A stretch of 64,000 nt of DNA from Allodiplogaster sudhausi (taxonomy: Eukaryota > Nematoda > Chromadorea > Rhabditida > Diplogasteridae). Below are positions 22,575-33,626 of this stretch, piece after piece (the first letter of the stretch is position 1; the number at the start of each line of letters is the position of its first letter). The stretch spans positions 5,611,001-5,675,000 of the forward strand of contig CALZFC010000006.1 of assembly GCA_945643635.1 (NCBI GenBank). The letters are read 5' to 3'. The translations under genes and the position numbers were made by a program. The notes under the pieces were generated by a model. The model made no database searches. It had not been told where the DNA came from and saw only the letters and a list, made by a program, of their open reading frames with translations.

Positions 22575-23016
22575 CCGTATTTTCTCTATTTGTACCCCCC
22601 CCCTTTAATAGAACCCCCCCTCTAATAGTACCCTCCTCTGATAAAGCCATTGAAAAATAGAACCCCTCCCTCTAGTAGAACCCCCCCTCCAATAGTGCCC
22701 CCCCCCTAACAGACTAATATCTCAGCTCGAGACGTACCTCGAATGGATCCTGGAGGCATTTGATGCTCTCCCCAATGAACTGATTGTAAATTCATTCAAA
22801 ATATGTGATAAAATGGATATTCCAGTGATGATTAAAATGAATTCGAGCTATGATTCTTCTTTTTTTGAGAAGAAAATGTTGTTATCAAACTTTTAGTGTC
22901 ACACATTGAAAAATAGTACCCCTCCCTCTAGTAGAACCCCTCCCTCTAATAGTGCCCCCCTCTCGCACGGGTATTGAAAAATAGAACCCCCGGGGGTACT
23001 AATAGAGAAAATACGG
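22575..23016. mobile_element. MITE, CCGTATTTTCTC family, copy 2
   Basis: 442 bp flanked by TA, with 16-bp perfect terminal repeats CCGTATTTTCTCTATT. C-rich blocks with TAATAGAACCCCCC repeat near both ends. The middle matches 7957-8324 in reverse orientation, so the two are separate insertions. Confidence 0.8.
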
Positions 23017-24119
23017 TATTCTATGTAAAGAAAATATGCATATTATATGAAACGTGACGTATACATACTGAAATCTCAGTCGCCTTACCAGATGTTTTTC
23101 TAGCGAGGGAAATTATCTTTTGCGACGATGAAAAGCTAAATATAATTACTTCAAAGCGATAAATTACGTTTAAATGAGATCAATTCCATTATCGTTTTAC
23201 AAGATATTGTTTCACGAAAAAGTTTGGCATATGAAGCTTCATGAAGCAGCGTTAGACAATTTTTAATACCACACATGAAAAGAGTGCATTGTAAACGCTA
23301 GTTTTGTTCGCATCAAGATTTCATGCTGTTTCAGCCGTTTCATATTTGTCCTATTTAATGGAAATTTATCATAAAACTAATTTGGTTGTAGATCTTGAAA
23401 ATATGTATTTAAAAACACTTTTCAATTCTTTATCACGCGCGAGCGAAATGAGGTGACAACATTCGTTGCAATTATATTATGCTGCGGCCGTTGCAGCCTG
23501 AGCAGAGTTGTTCTTATCCCTTATTGAAATCGGGAGGTGATATCTTTTTTTTCATTCATTTCGGAAGTGCCGCAAAAGAATACAAATAAGAGAAGAAACA
23601 AGCTCTGAAGTAACACATTCCAAGGTGCTAATTATTACGCAATGGGATGATTCGAACTTCCTGCGAATCCGTTAAAGGATTGTGAAAAGAGAGAATGCAC
23701 CCTCGGGCAGCAAAACTCTGCTTTTTCTTCATGTCGCAGTTGGAGTCATACTCGCGCACTTTGGATGACATGAATTAGCCGTAGTATGCCGCTTGTTACA
23801 AGTAATGTGGTGCCACTTCAACTCCATTAGTGCTCCCTGTTATTTGCTGCGAAAAATATGGTGACACTCTCATCTTTGCTTCGCTACGGCAAATGCGCTC
23901 TAGCTCTCACAAGGGAACCATCTAAGCATAACCCGGCGGATTTTGATCGCACCTGTCCAGATCGATAGTCCAAGTCGAGAAATGATGATAACCATTTTCA
24001 CTTTTTCCTAAATGGCCTCCGGCGATTTTATATTGATTTTTAAAAATTTGCATAAATTGAGGTGGTAGGTTGCTGATAACTATTTTGCCATTGTCGGTGT
24101 CTAGCTTGTGACTAAAAGC
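23017..24119. other. Intergenic
   Basis: The first 450 bases continue the duplicated flank (match to 7150-7690). The rest is unique; no open frame with start or splice context was seen. Confidence 0.5.
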
Positions 24120-24668
24120 AATGGCCTGCGTGGTGCAGTGGTTGCACGCTCGCTTTCTGTTTTGAAAGTCGCAGGTTCGAACCCCATTCGGTTGAAATTT
24201 TTGCTGCAGTTTAGAAATTCAAGTTTGGAGAAGTAGACACGAAAAAAATTATTCCGATGAGAGGAGTCCATTTCGCCCATGTTTGCGAATCCACAATGAC
24301 CTAAATAGTTCGGAAAACAGAATGAAGTCTTCTTCCATGTCTGGTACCAGGTGGCAACCATATGCCTATTACGGTACTTCTGGAAATGAGGGCAGAATTA
24401 ATAAATAAACTTGTTATTCGCGTTCCCCGCACCAAATAACCAAACTGTGGTGATTTTGGAGGAACAACTTTTCTCGACATTTTGGGGCAGATGTAACGTA
24501 ATAGGTCATTACGGATTCGCAACTATGGGCGAAGTAAACACCTTCCAACACCTGATGCCCTTGTAGACAAGAAGAAAGCTATTGTTACACGAATTTTAAG
24601 TCTCCTCTCATCGGAATAATTTTTTTCGTATGTACTTCTCCAAACTTGAATTCCAAAACTGCAGGAGG
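24120..24668. mobile_element. Two tRNA-derived SINE-like units, tail to tail
   Basis: The left unit begins with tRNA-like polymerase III boxes: TGGTGCAGTGG (A box) and GGTTCGAACCC (B box) within 24130-24185, but the arms do not pair as in a working tRNA. Its body (about 24195-24306, with CTGCAGTTT, GAAATTCAAGTTTGGAGAAG, ATTATTCCGATGAGAGGAG and GCGAATCC) recurs inverted at about 24500-24668 without a tRNA head. The minus-strand frame through the head (GFEPATFKTES) is a common artefact of tRNA-derived sequence. Confidence 0.6.
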
Positions 24669-24719
24669 TACAATTGTACTATTCCCACCATAAAAGAAAA
24701 CTTTAAAAAAACCCTAGTA

Positions 24720-26455
24720 CACTGGTTGACCAACGGATTGGAGCACGTATTGGTAGCTTAATTTTCGCCTGAACATTCACATTTGCTCAAACTGGCAAGC
24801 AGGTAAATTGGCATAAATCGCTTCAAACTTAACAATGGGCAGAATTAGAGTGATCATTCGATTTGTCTTCTTAAAACTAAGAAAATAGTTCCAAAGAACG
24901 CATAACTTTTCTTTTAATTTCACTTTTTCAACACTTTTTTGGCAAAAACCTTTTTTATGCGTCTTGAATTCGGCACCTTTTCGCCAGTTTCTGATATTTT
25001 TTGAGCAGAAGGCGCCATAGTTTTGCCGTCGTAAGAAAGAGCATTTCATTTTACATAGTTTACATAGGTTTACAACTGAATTTTACCACGTATTTGATGA
25101 GATTTTGCGGCCAGAAATTCCTCAACTACGCAAATTAACAAAATTTTAAATCCCCGAATCGTTCCCGAGAGTGTTGTACTTGAGCTAGAAACAAGATGGG
25201 ATTGCTCTCCAGTCGATTTTATACAGATATGGTATATTTGTACAACATTACAAAAAAATAATTGGTAAATTGTTTTTTCGTGTCTCACATAATTCCCCTA
25301 TAACTACGGAAATGTACGTTTATGACTTATTTTAAACGGAATTTCTGCATTTATCTTCCGCCACGTGAAAGAACTGGTTTTTTGAACCTGTATAATTGCC
25401 CGTCACCTAATATAGAATTAGAGACAGAAATCCGTTGACTTTTTTTTTTTCAAATTGTTCTCATGCCGCATATTATACGTTGCTAGAGAAGAAAGTCAAG
25501 TTTATTCTTCATAATAATACTTTTTACTCCATCCATTTCCAATATACAGCTCAGAATAACAGGATGACTTCTAAGGTGAATGTATATACATATATATGGA
25601 AAATGGATGGAGTAAAAAGTATTACCATAAAGAATAAACTTGACTTTTTTCTCTAGCAACGTATAATATGCGGCGTCAGAACAATTTGAAAACTTTTTTT
25701 TTTTTGAAAAAAAAAAAGTCAACGGATTTCTGTCTCTAATTCTATATGATCGAAAATATTGAGGCTATATTGAGGTGACGGGCAATTATACAAAAAACCC
25801 GTTCTTTCACGTGGTGGAAGATAAATGCAGAAATTAAGTTTAAAATAAGTCATAAACGTACATTTCCGTAGTTATAGGGGAATTATGTGAGACACGAAAA
25901 AACAATTTACCAATTATTTTTTTGTAATGTTGTACAAATATACCATATCTGATTAAAATCGACTGGAGAGCAATCCCATCTTGTTTCTAGCTCAAATACA
26001 ACACGCTCGGGAACGATTCGGGGATTTAAAATTTTGATAATTTGCGGAGTTGAGGAGTTTCTGGCCGCAAAATCGCATCAAATACGTGGTCAAATTCAGT
26101 TGTAAACCTATGTAAACTATGTAAAATTAAATGCTCTTTCTTACGACGGCAAAACTATGGCACCTTCTGCTCAAAAAATATCAGAAACTGGCGAAAAGGT
26201 GCCGAATTCAAGACGCATAAAAAAGGTTTTTGCCAAAAAAGTGTTGAAAAAGTGAAATTAAAAGAAAAGTCATGCGTTCTTTGGAACTATTTTCTTAGTT
26301 TTAAGAAGACAAATCGAATGATCACTCTAATTCTGCCCATTGTTAAGTTTGAAGCAATTTATGCCAATTTACCTGCTCGCCAGTTTGAGCAAATGTGAAT
26401 GTTCAGGCGAAAATTAAGCTACCAATGCGTGCTCCAATCCGTTGGTCAACCAGTG
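24720..26455. mobile_element. Large fold-back (palindromic) element, TA-flanked
   Basis: 1736 bp made almost wholly of two inverted arms, about 24720-25545 and 25598-26455, around a spacer of about 50 bp. Termini CACTGGTTGACCAACGG are flanked by TA on both sides (24718-24719 and 26456-26457). Arms differ by scattered substitutions and small indels. No transposase is coded; the short frames mirror each other on the two arms. It is best placed with Tc1/mariner-type MITEs. Confidence 0.85.
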
Positions 26456-26457
26456 TA

Positions 26458-26863
26458 TTAAATGCTCCTCTTTCACGTGGTAATGTCGTATCCGCGCCCT
26501 CGAAACGTTTTCGGGCCCAAATTGCACCCAAGATATATTTGGGTGTCAATATGACCCCTTAAATGAAATTTTTTCAAAAAAATTTGTATGACTTTTTTAT
26601 GCCCTTGGGATTGCTGAACGTAATAAACTTTTCAAAATTCAATTTCCCTAAGTTTACAAAAAGTTATGTCTATTTAAAATATTTCGACATTTTGAGGTAT
26701 ACTGTGCTTAAAAACGAAAATTAATTTTTGAAAAAAATGTTTTTGGAATCCCCATAGGGTGCTACAGTAACCCTTCAAATAAAATTAAAATCAAAAAATA
26801 ATTTTATTCCCTGCACGCCCGTGGTTGAGCCTATCAGATTGGCTCTCTTAAGGCAAAGCCGAA
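26458..26863. other. Intergenic between fold-back element and gene
   Basis: AT-rich, including the motif GGGTGTCAATATGACCCC (26552-26569) and runs of A. No feature assigned. Confidence 0.4.
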
Positions 26864-28476
26864 ATGGCTCTTCGGTGCGTCCAACCGATCGGCAAAGCGC
26901 GTGTTCCTGACCATGAGATTCTCGCCGTCTCCGATCACGCGCTATTGTGGCAATCGTACACGCTCGAAGGGAACACACGCGATATCTTCCCCACCGAGTC
27001 GCTTCGTCATTTAACGGATGATGCTCGAGCGCCACCACCATTCACTACAGTACGCAGATATGGATGTACAGTCACGCCCAACATTTTAGGTACATTGATT
27101 AATTGCATTTTGCAAACGGATTTCTAAAAAATAAATTTTATTGTTAGTGTCAACTTATTTTTATAAAATAATTTTACCAATGTTTTTAACAGCGTCGAAT
27201 TAGTCAAGATTATCCTGAAAACACTTTTGAAATGCGTCCTGAGCACTGAAAAATCAATTTATATTATTTAGACTAATCTAGTTAATTTGATTACTGTATG
27301 TACCTGAAATCTTGGGCAGGATTGTAGTTTCAAGACTTTCAATTTAAAAAAGCATAGATATCTTCTCAAGTTATAAATGATGATCTCTGTGTGCAGACAG
27401 GCGACGTGTTCGTCACTCCGCTAGACTACCTCTCAGCCAAGCCGGCCACCGACGCGATGTGCGTACTCTTCAAGGACCGTCGAAAGGCGCCCTTCACCAG
27501 AACGGCTGCGGCCGCTTTCGCCGACGCGACTCATATCTTTGTCGTCGTCGACATTACCGACTCCTCGACTGCTGCGATACTTCGAATCGCTTCGGAATCA
27601 TGCCTTTTTAATCGAAGCGTCGATTTAGCGCTCGTAAGTGGCAATTTCAACATCTGTGGAGGCGTAATCGATTATTCCATCGCCTTTCTTGACGCATCTG
27701 ATGGTGAGAACCACTATGTCTTCCTTGTCGCCGCGAACGGCCATTGTGCAGATGTCGTCAAGCGATTCCGCATTTGTCGCTACGGCTGCGGCGAAGAGGT
27801 CGACTGCGTGTACGATAGCCGCCACGCAGCTCCGACACGGACTCTCGCGCAGGCCGTCGCGGAGACACGAGGCCTCAAGGCGTACATTGACGACGACTGC
27901 AGCACGTTTCGAATGGATGACGCCGGACGTTGGCATGCGAAGCCAATCGATGTCTCGCGTGAGTGGACGCAAGCGAGTAGAGAAGGATGCCTCGAGCCGA
28001 CGCTCGCCGCTTTCGTCGATTACTCCGGCTTTGCGAGAGACCTGCGAGCTCGGCTTGGCTCGCCGTCCGAGTTAATGTCGGATGTATTTGCTGGCTGCGG
28101 CTATCATTACTGCACTGTAGGCGTCGTGTCAGCTCGACGAGGACGGATTATTGTCACTGCAGGCAACTATGTATTCATGGTTAGAATGTCTCGCTCTCTC
28201 TCTCACCTCTTATGTCTGGTTAGTGGTGTTTGCTCGCATACCTATTCATAACAGTTTTTCATCATACACAAAGAAACATATCTGTTAGTGGTAACGGATA
28301 CAAAGTATGGATTGTTCCGTGTGCAGGGCTTTACACGCGGCACCTTGCCGACCCTGCGTGAAAGTGCTCGTTCGACGTGCAATCAGCTGCTGAGCATGGA
28401 GCAACTAAAGCAGCTGCAAAGACGACAAGCCTACGACTTCCGAACACTTTTCGATTTTTGCAGCCAAGCATATTGA
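26864..28476 (+). CDS. Unrecognised protein, GC-rich exons
   Basis: Well-supported exons are 27397-28179 (after TGTGTGCAG, in phase 0, ending before GTTAGA) and 28327-28476 (after GTGTGCAG, phase 0, TGA at the end). An earlier exon probably starts at ATG 26864 (begins MALRCVQPIGKARVPDHE) and ends near 27050, either at CTACA before GTACGC, which keeps phase 0, or at TTTTAG before GTACAT. The protein is about 370 residues. It has scattered Cys pairs (CRYGCGEEVDC, DDDCSTF, FAGCGYHYC) and an internal beta-rich part (THIFVVVDITDSS). No signal peptide or membrane segment is clear, and I recognise no family. GC content and codon use differ sharply from the AT-rich surroundings, which argues for real coding. 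Confidence 0.6.
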
Positions 28477-29507
28477 AAATATTGCATGTCTATCAATCTT
28501 GATGAATTTTATAAACGAGATATTGAACTTTTTTTAAATTTAGTTAAATATAATGTATTTGTTGTAAGCAGTGTGTGCCTTGCGACATGTCAGTAATTTT
28601 CTAACTGTGCCATTATTATCATTAGGCATTCTGACCTGTGTATTGCTCAAGCATTGTTTTAAACGTGTTGGCCCAATGAATGATCGTAAAAGTTTATACA
28701 TGGCATATGCGAAATGTGAATGATCTCAACGAGATTACGACGACTTCCAGTAGATATTTTGTGTGCATGGCGTGATACTCACATGTCCATATGTTTGTGA
28801 GTATATAAGGGAAAGCGATAACAATTCTAGCGATGCAACTCCTACGAACAATCTCTAGTTGCTTCCTTAATCTACACAATATGAGCAGCGTTCAAGATTG
28901 TAATGAGAGCCTGAACGACCGAATAACAGGAGAATCTAGCTAGACGCAAGTGCGGGATGCAATGAAGAGAGAGAAAGGAAATGAGAGGAGGAGCGAGAAA
29001 AAAAGGTTGAATTGGATCTTGGTGAGACTTGAAAGATGGTGAGAAGGATAGAACGGCTTAAAGAAAATGCAAAGAGATAGAAGGAGGGAAGAGAGAGAGA
29101 GAGAAAGAAAGGGAAGAGACGGAGAAAGTGCAAAAGAGAGAGGGAGAGAGAGATATATAGTGAGAGAACGAGCAAAACATAGTATCTAGTCTCATTCCTT
29201 TGCTGGTTGATGCTACAACACCTTGCCGGCTCGGCTTTCAAGACAAACAAGCCCAGCAAAAGAAGCAGCGCGGAACGTTCGGAGAGATCCAAAGCGTAAC
29301 AATTGGAAAGTGTGGAGTAAAAAATCAAGAAGTGACGGCAAGTTTAAATTTTCAAGAAAAACTTCTTCGCTCTCAAGTGATAACAACAACAAGTGATGAT
29401 AACAAGTTCAGCTTGGATAAAGCTGCGGTCAACTCTGTAGCATAGAGATGAGTTGGAAATGGTTATTTTAGTGTGTCGCTCTATTTATAGTGTATCTGGT
29501 CGCGCGG
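28477..29507. other. Intergenic with repeat pair and purine tract
   Basis: Contains the dispersed repeat matching 8370-8505 (28612-28750) and a GA-rich tract (28950-29165). The frame at 29200-29445 (+) has no splice support. This is a probable promoter or terminal region for the flanking genes. Confidence 0.45.
28950..29165. repeat. GA-rich purine tract
   Basis: Imperfect (GA)n and GGA-rich tract of about 215 bp. Confidence 0.8.
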
Positions 29508-30111
29508 TTACGGTAGATAGTAATCGTTGACCGATGGCCGCATACCGAGAGCGTGGCCGTAGCCGAGCATCCGATGGCGGATTTCCATCTGGTCGGCGTG
29601 CGCGTGCCGCATCCAAGGAACGCGGCTCAGCATGCGGAGGGCGCGCGCGAACGGGCCCGAACCACGGACGGGGCCACCCTGGAGAGGGAAGAGAGAGTGT
29701 GAGAGAGAGGGAAAGAGGGAGAGAGAAAGAGGGAGACAGAGAGATAGCGACAAGGAGAGAAAGATAGAAAGAGAGAAATATAGAGTGGGTAGGAGAGAGA
29801 GAGAAATATCAACGGACCTGGACGACTCTGGCGAGCGGATGCGCGGCGCCGAGTTGCCCCCAGCCGCCGGCGAGCGCGATCTCTTCAGCGATTCGAGTGG
29901 CGGCAGAGTCGCCGACTCCTCCTCCGATTCCGCCTCCGATTCCGCCTCCACCGATTCCTCCTCCGACTCCTCCTCCGACATCGCCGCAGCCGACTCCTCC
30001 ACCGATACCGAGGCCGGCGCTCTCTCGCAGGCCGCACGGCACGCATCGCGGACAGTCGACGGCTTGCCGTTGGCGGCGGGGCGCGCGGCGGCGGGAGAGA
30101 GGACGCAGCAT
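29508..30111 (-). CDS. Gly-rich protein (two exons)
   Basis: Exon 1 is 30111-29818, from ATG to CAG before GTCCGT in phase 0. Exon 2 is 29678-29508, after CCCTCTCCAG in phase 0, ending in TAA. Together 154 residues: a basic N-terminus (MLRPLSRRRAPRRQRQ), a CPRCVPC motif, a Gly/Val/Ile tract built of GGGIGGG and GGGVG words, then a Met/His-rich tail ending SVNDYYLP. The 139-bp intron is CT-rich on the coding strand. Two other frames of exon 1 are also open (a Glu/Ser-rich one and a plus-strand Ser/Asp-rich one), but only this frame joins exon 2 in phase. No signal peptide is seen. The function is unknown. Confidence 0.5.
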
Positions 30112-30707
30112 GGCAGTGGAGGGAGACTTGGGAGCCTCAACGAAGGAGAAGCTACGATTTATGCATCATTTTACTGTGTTCTTTATTGCCTTAAAGGAAA
30201 AAAAATCAGGCTTTAGTTCTGACACTAGTCGAAAGAGCAATTGATTTAGAGAGGCGCAACTGTAATGGTCAGAAAAATTAATTTAAACGGATTACGGCTG
30301 AGTATCATGCTCCTTAAGCGTCAGTTGTTATAGACATTATTAAACTGTCAAAAGGAAAATGAGGCATTAGGCTATTATAAGCGGATTGATTTATCGAAGA
30401 CGTCCTCGAAACGATATCATTTCTCAGCAGCGGCATTTCTTGCGAGGAGCTGAAGGAAGTGTATGTTTATCGCTATATTTATGATTATTTGGCATGTTAG
30501 GAATTCAGTTCCGAGAGTAGGTCAGTGTGTGTAAGCTGTAATACTGAAACGTTACCTCTGTCTCATTGTCGGTGTTACGTCATCTAAGCTTCTGTCACAG
30601 TCATATACAAATGTATGTAGTAAACAAGATTGTAAATAAAATTCTTTGAATAAAAATAAAAAGTTAAAGAAAATAATAATTAAAGGCAGTAAAATGAAAG
30701 TAAGTAC
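30112..30707. other. Intergenic
   Basis: AT-rich; no gene seen. The minus-strand frame of the next gene stays open to a stop at 30552, so its 3' end could lie here instead of at 30708. Confidence 0.4.
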
Positions 30708-31852
30708 ATTAGTACGCCGTTGTTGGGGAATCACCGTGCTCTTCCTGAGTCTTGCGGCCTTCTCTGCCACCTTCTTCATCTTTGCCTCGGTCACGGCGGC
30801 GGACGCGGCAGCGGCGGCGGCGGCAGCAGCGATGGCGCGGCGTCTTCTTCTCTTCTTGCCCGGCATCACGGGCGACATGGTCGTGTTGATGCCGCCCATG
30901 CAGTAGTTCATGTACGGACATCTGAGTGAAATAGCATTTAAATGGGTTTTGGAGGGAATTCAAACATGAATATAGTTCTAATTTAAGAGAAAATAATAAA
31001 GTTCACCTCGGCAGACAGCAGCACGGACACGCGCCGCTCGGGCCACGCTGCGGACAGCACATGCAGGGTTGGGGAGACTGTGTGGCAAGAAGGCATTATC
31101 TCTACCATTTCACGAATTCAGTCCCTTGCAAACTACTGAATATTTCTGTACTTTGAAAGATTGTGTAGTTTGTACTTTTAACGTGTCAAATCTGTGAATT
31201 TTGAGAGAAACTCCTTACAATTAGGAAAAAAAAAGATCTTTCATGGTGCCTCAAACGAGGGAAAAAAGCTATCGAAAAAAACACAATGCCCATACGGGTA
31301 AAGAGTAGAAGAAAAAGGACAAAACCACCGGAAATCATCTTCGTCTGAGGAAGAGAGAAAGACGAAACAAACCATGTCGACGCAGGGCATGCAGCAGCCG
31401 CAGCCACAGCCGCAGCAGCCACAGCCGCCACCGCCGCCGCCACCGCAGCAGCAGCATCCTCCGCCTCCGCCGCCTCCACCGCCGCCTCCATTTTGACAGC
31501 AACAGCAGCCTGGCAATGGCGATCCGGCACGTTGACAAGTGCAGCCACCGACACAGCGCACACCACAACAACCTTGTCGCTTGACGCGTCGCGCAGCCGC
31601 AGGCGAGCGCGCTTGGTGACGATGACGCGTCGCGGTCAGGGAGCGACGCGTCGCGGTAGGGACCGCGCGAGAGGCGCCGATTGTAGGTTCAGCGACCGAT
31701 GTCGTCGTCGGCATCACAGTCTTTGTTGTCGGAGGAGGAGGAGAAGGAGGAGATGAAGCCTCCTTACCACCAATGCTCCAGCCAAAGAGGCTGAACGCAT
31801 GACAAGACGTTATGGCGAGCGCAGCAAGAGCGACCAGGATGGTTATCCGCAT
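30708..31852 (-). CDS. Secreted hyper-Cys/Gly precursor (three exons)
   Basis: Exons 31852-31373, 31077-31007 and 30921-about 30708; phases 0 and 2 close at the two junctions. The ATG follows a TTTCAG acceptor with no gap, as in trans-spliced nematode mRNAs. A signal peptide (MRITILVALAALAITSCHAF) is followed by a Pro/Thr-rich linker and ARRVKR, a furin-type site. The mature part opens QGCCGVRCVGGCTCQ and continues with blocks of CCCC and poly-Gly (GCGCCGCGCGCC), then CMCCPQRG and CPCCCLPR in exon 2 and CPYMNYCMGG in exon 3. The tail is Lys/Arg-rich with a nine-residue Ala run. It resembles Cys-rich secreted nematode proteins in plan; no exact family is claimed. The 3' end is uncertain. Confidence 0.65.
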
Positions 31853-31858
31853 CTGAAA
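31853..31858 (-). other. Probable spliced-leader acceptor
   Basis: TTTCAG (minus strand) abuts the ATG of the hyper-Cys gene. Confidence 0.6.
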
Positions 31859-32595
31859 TTAATAAAAAAAATGTTATTCAAAAGTACATGAATCCGGAAA
31901 TTGAAAATAGAGAAAGTAATAGGTAAGTAAATAACAAATAATACGCGTATGATTTGATATCATACATAGCAAATAATACATAGCATGAGCTGGTACATAT
32001 ATTATAAATATTGAGGAGCAATGGGTTTGCGCGTTAAGTGGCACTCAGAGCACCCTAGCGTTGCTAAGAAAAAGCACTCCTTTGGCGCAAAGCCTCGATG
32101 AATTGACGAAGAGCTTAAGTGGCGCTCGCCGCCGCACTAAATGAGCGATGCTGGGAATGGCACAGAAGATCACATCCATGCGGGATCTCTCTTCTCCTTC
32201 TCCTTTCGATCGCTCCGCCCACCCCCGGGCAAACTGACGTTCCCTGAGGGAAGTGCGAAGAGATCAGAGAATGGATTGAGAGAGAGAGAGGAAGAGAGCG
32301 AGAAAGCCGTAGAGAATGAGAGAAGAAGGAGAGGAGGAGAGAACCAGAAGAGAGAAAAAAAGAAGCCAAGATAGATTTGCAACCGTGCGAAGAGATATCG
32401 GAGACGTACATACATACATACGTACTGCACCAAAAACAAATCTTCCGGATTCGCCCGGCGGGCGCTTTATCCGACACCACGTCTCCGATAAATGCGTGAA
32501 GAAATTAGAGCAGGAAATGGAAAAAGAGAGAATAAGGACGAGAGAGAGATAGAAAGTGGCGGAAGATGCAAAAGAGGAGTGTGTTATAACAAGGC

Positions 32596-32631
<36 letters not shown>

Positions 32632-33626
32632 ATGAGAGAGAACGAAGGAGAGAGACAGAGAGTTAGAGAAATAGAGAGAGAGAGATAAAGAAAGAGGAAG
32701 AAACAGTGAAACACGTATCGTCGAAGCAGCATCGTGTTTCGCTTTCTATTATTATGACAATAAGACGCGCTAATCTGATTGACGTAATAGTTGTAGAAAA
32801 AACACCTTCCTTTCTGTTGTGTACTTTGTTTTAGGATTTCACAATGGAATATTTTCTTGTCATCATTTAGAAAAGATGAGCGAGCAATGCATGCATGTAT
32901 GTACATATGCATAACTATGAATATACATATAGTTCATATTGTTACATGTTCGTACATATTTTTAAACTTTTATTTAATATATTTCATTTATTTATGTTAG
33001 CTGGTTCTTTCCCAACATTTAAAGAAACGTCTAAATATTTCAATTAGCTCATCAAACGATTTCGACGTTGAATGACTTGAACTGCTAGAAATCATGAAGC
33101 TATATCAATGCAAAAATAATTTATCAATCTTTCTAAAAACATTTCCTTCCAACAATCAAAAAATATATAAGTGCATCGTTCTTCATTAATTTCAGCCAGG
33201 TGGAATTAATGATTACTGAAATTACATAAGGAATTAGTTAAAGAGCCTGACGATGGTCACCCGATGAAGATGGTATTTATGAATTTAAATCAGTATGTGT
33301 ACCATGTACATATGCGTGTTTTTAGGCTAGTTTCACATTGACATTCCAGTGAACATCACTTTATTTTATTTACATACAAGCGCACAGAAATGAACAAGTA
33401 ACAGAACAATAAAGTCACGATGAAATAAAAATAATAAATTAAGCATGCGATTAAGAACACGAATGAATCTTAATGAAATATAAGTAGAATGTCCTTCGTC
33501 GAATGCTTTCATTTCTTCTTCTTCTTCTTCTTCTTCTTCTTCTTCTTCTTCATCTTTTTCTTCGTTTCCTACTCATTCTTCACTCTTCTTCCTCTCTTTC
33601 TTCTCGGTCATCTCCAAATCTCCTCG
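31859..33626. other. Intergenic with two purine tracts
   Basis: GA tracts at 32280-32350 and 32515-32700 (with a run of about 32 bases of GA near 32598-32628), AT-rich DNA from 32900, and a (TTC)n run at 33512-33552 just past the next gene's stop codon. The GC-rich patch at 32105-32260 has a short minus-strand frame but no splice context. Confidence 0.5.
32515..32700. repeat. GA-rich purine tract
   Basis: Long imperfect (GA)n tract. Confidence 0.85.

Larger units (their letters stand above)
12470..23480. repeat. Segmental duplication, copy B
   Basis: Counterpart of about 200-7690. It contains the dead receptor gene, the MULE, a glucosylceramidase fragment absent from copy A, and a MITE at 22575-23016 that is also absent from the matching part of copy A. 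Confidence 0.85.

Noticed and set aside
24125..24195. Possible tRNA gene (A and B boxes present)
   Set aside because: The T stem pairs at only two or three positions and no acceptor stem can be formed, so I treat it as a SINE head and not as a working tRNA.
27634..27760. Possible intron (GTAAGT at 27634 to GTGCAG near 27756)
   Set aside because: The exon is open across it and removal would shift into a Ser/Arg-rich frame that ends without joining the last exon.
29632..30216. Plus-strand Ser/Asp-rich frame and minus-strand Glu/Ser-rich frame
   Set aside because: Only the Gly-rich minus frame joins the second exon in phase at GTCCGT/CCTCTCCAG.
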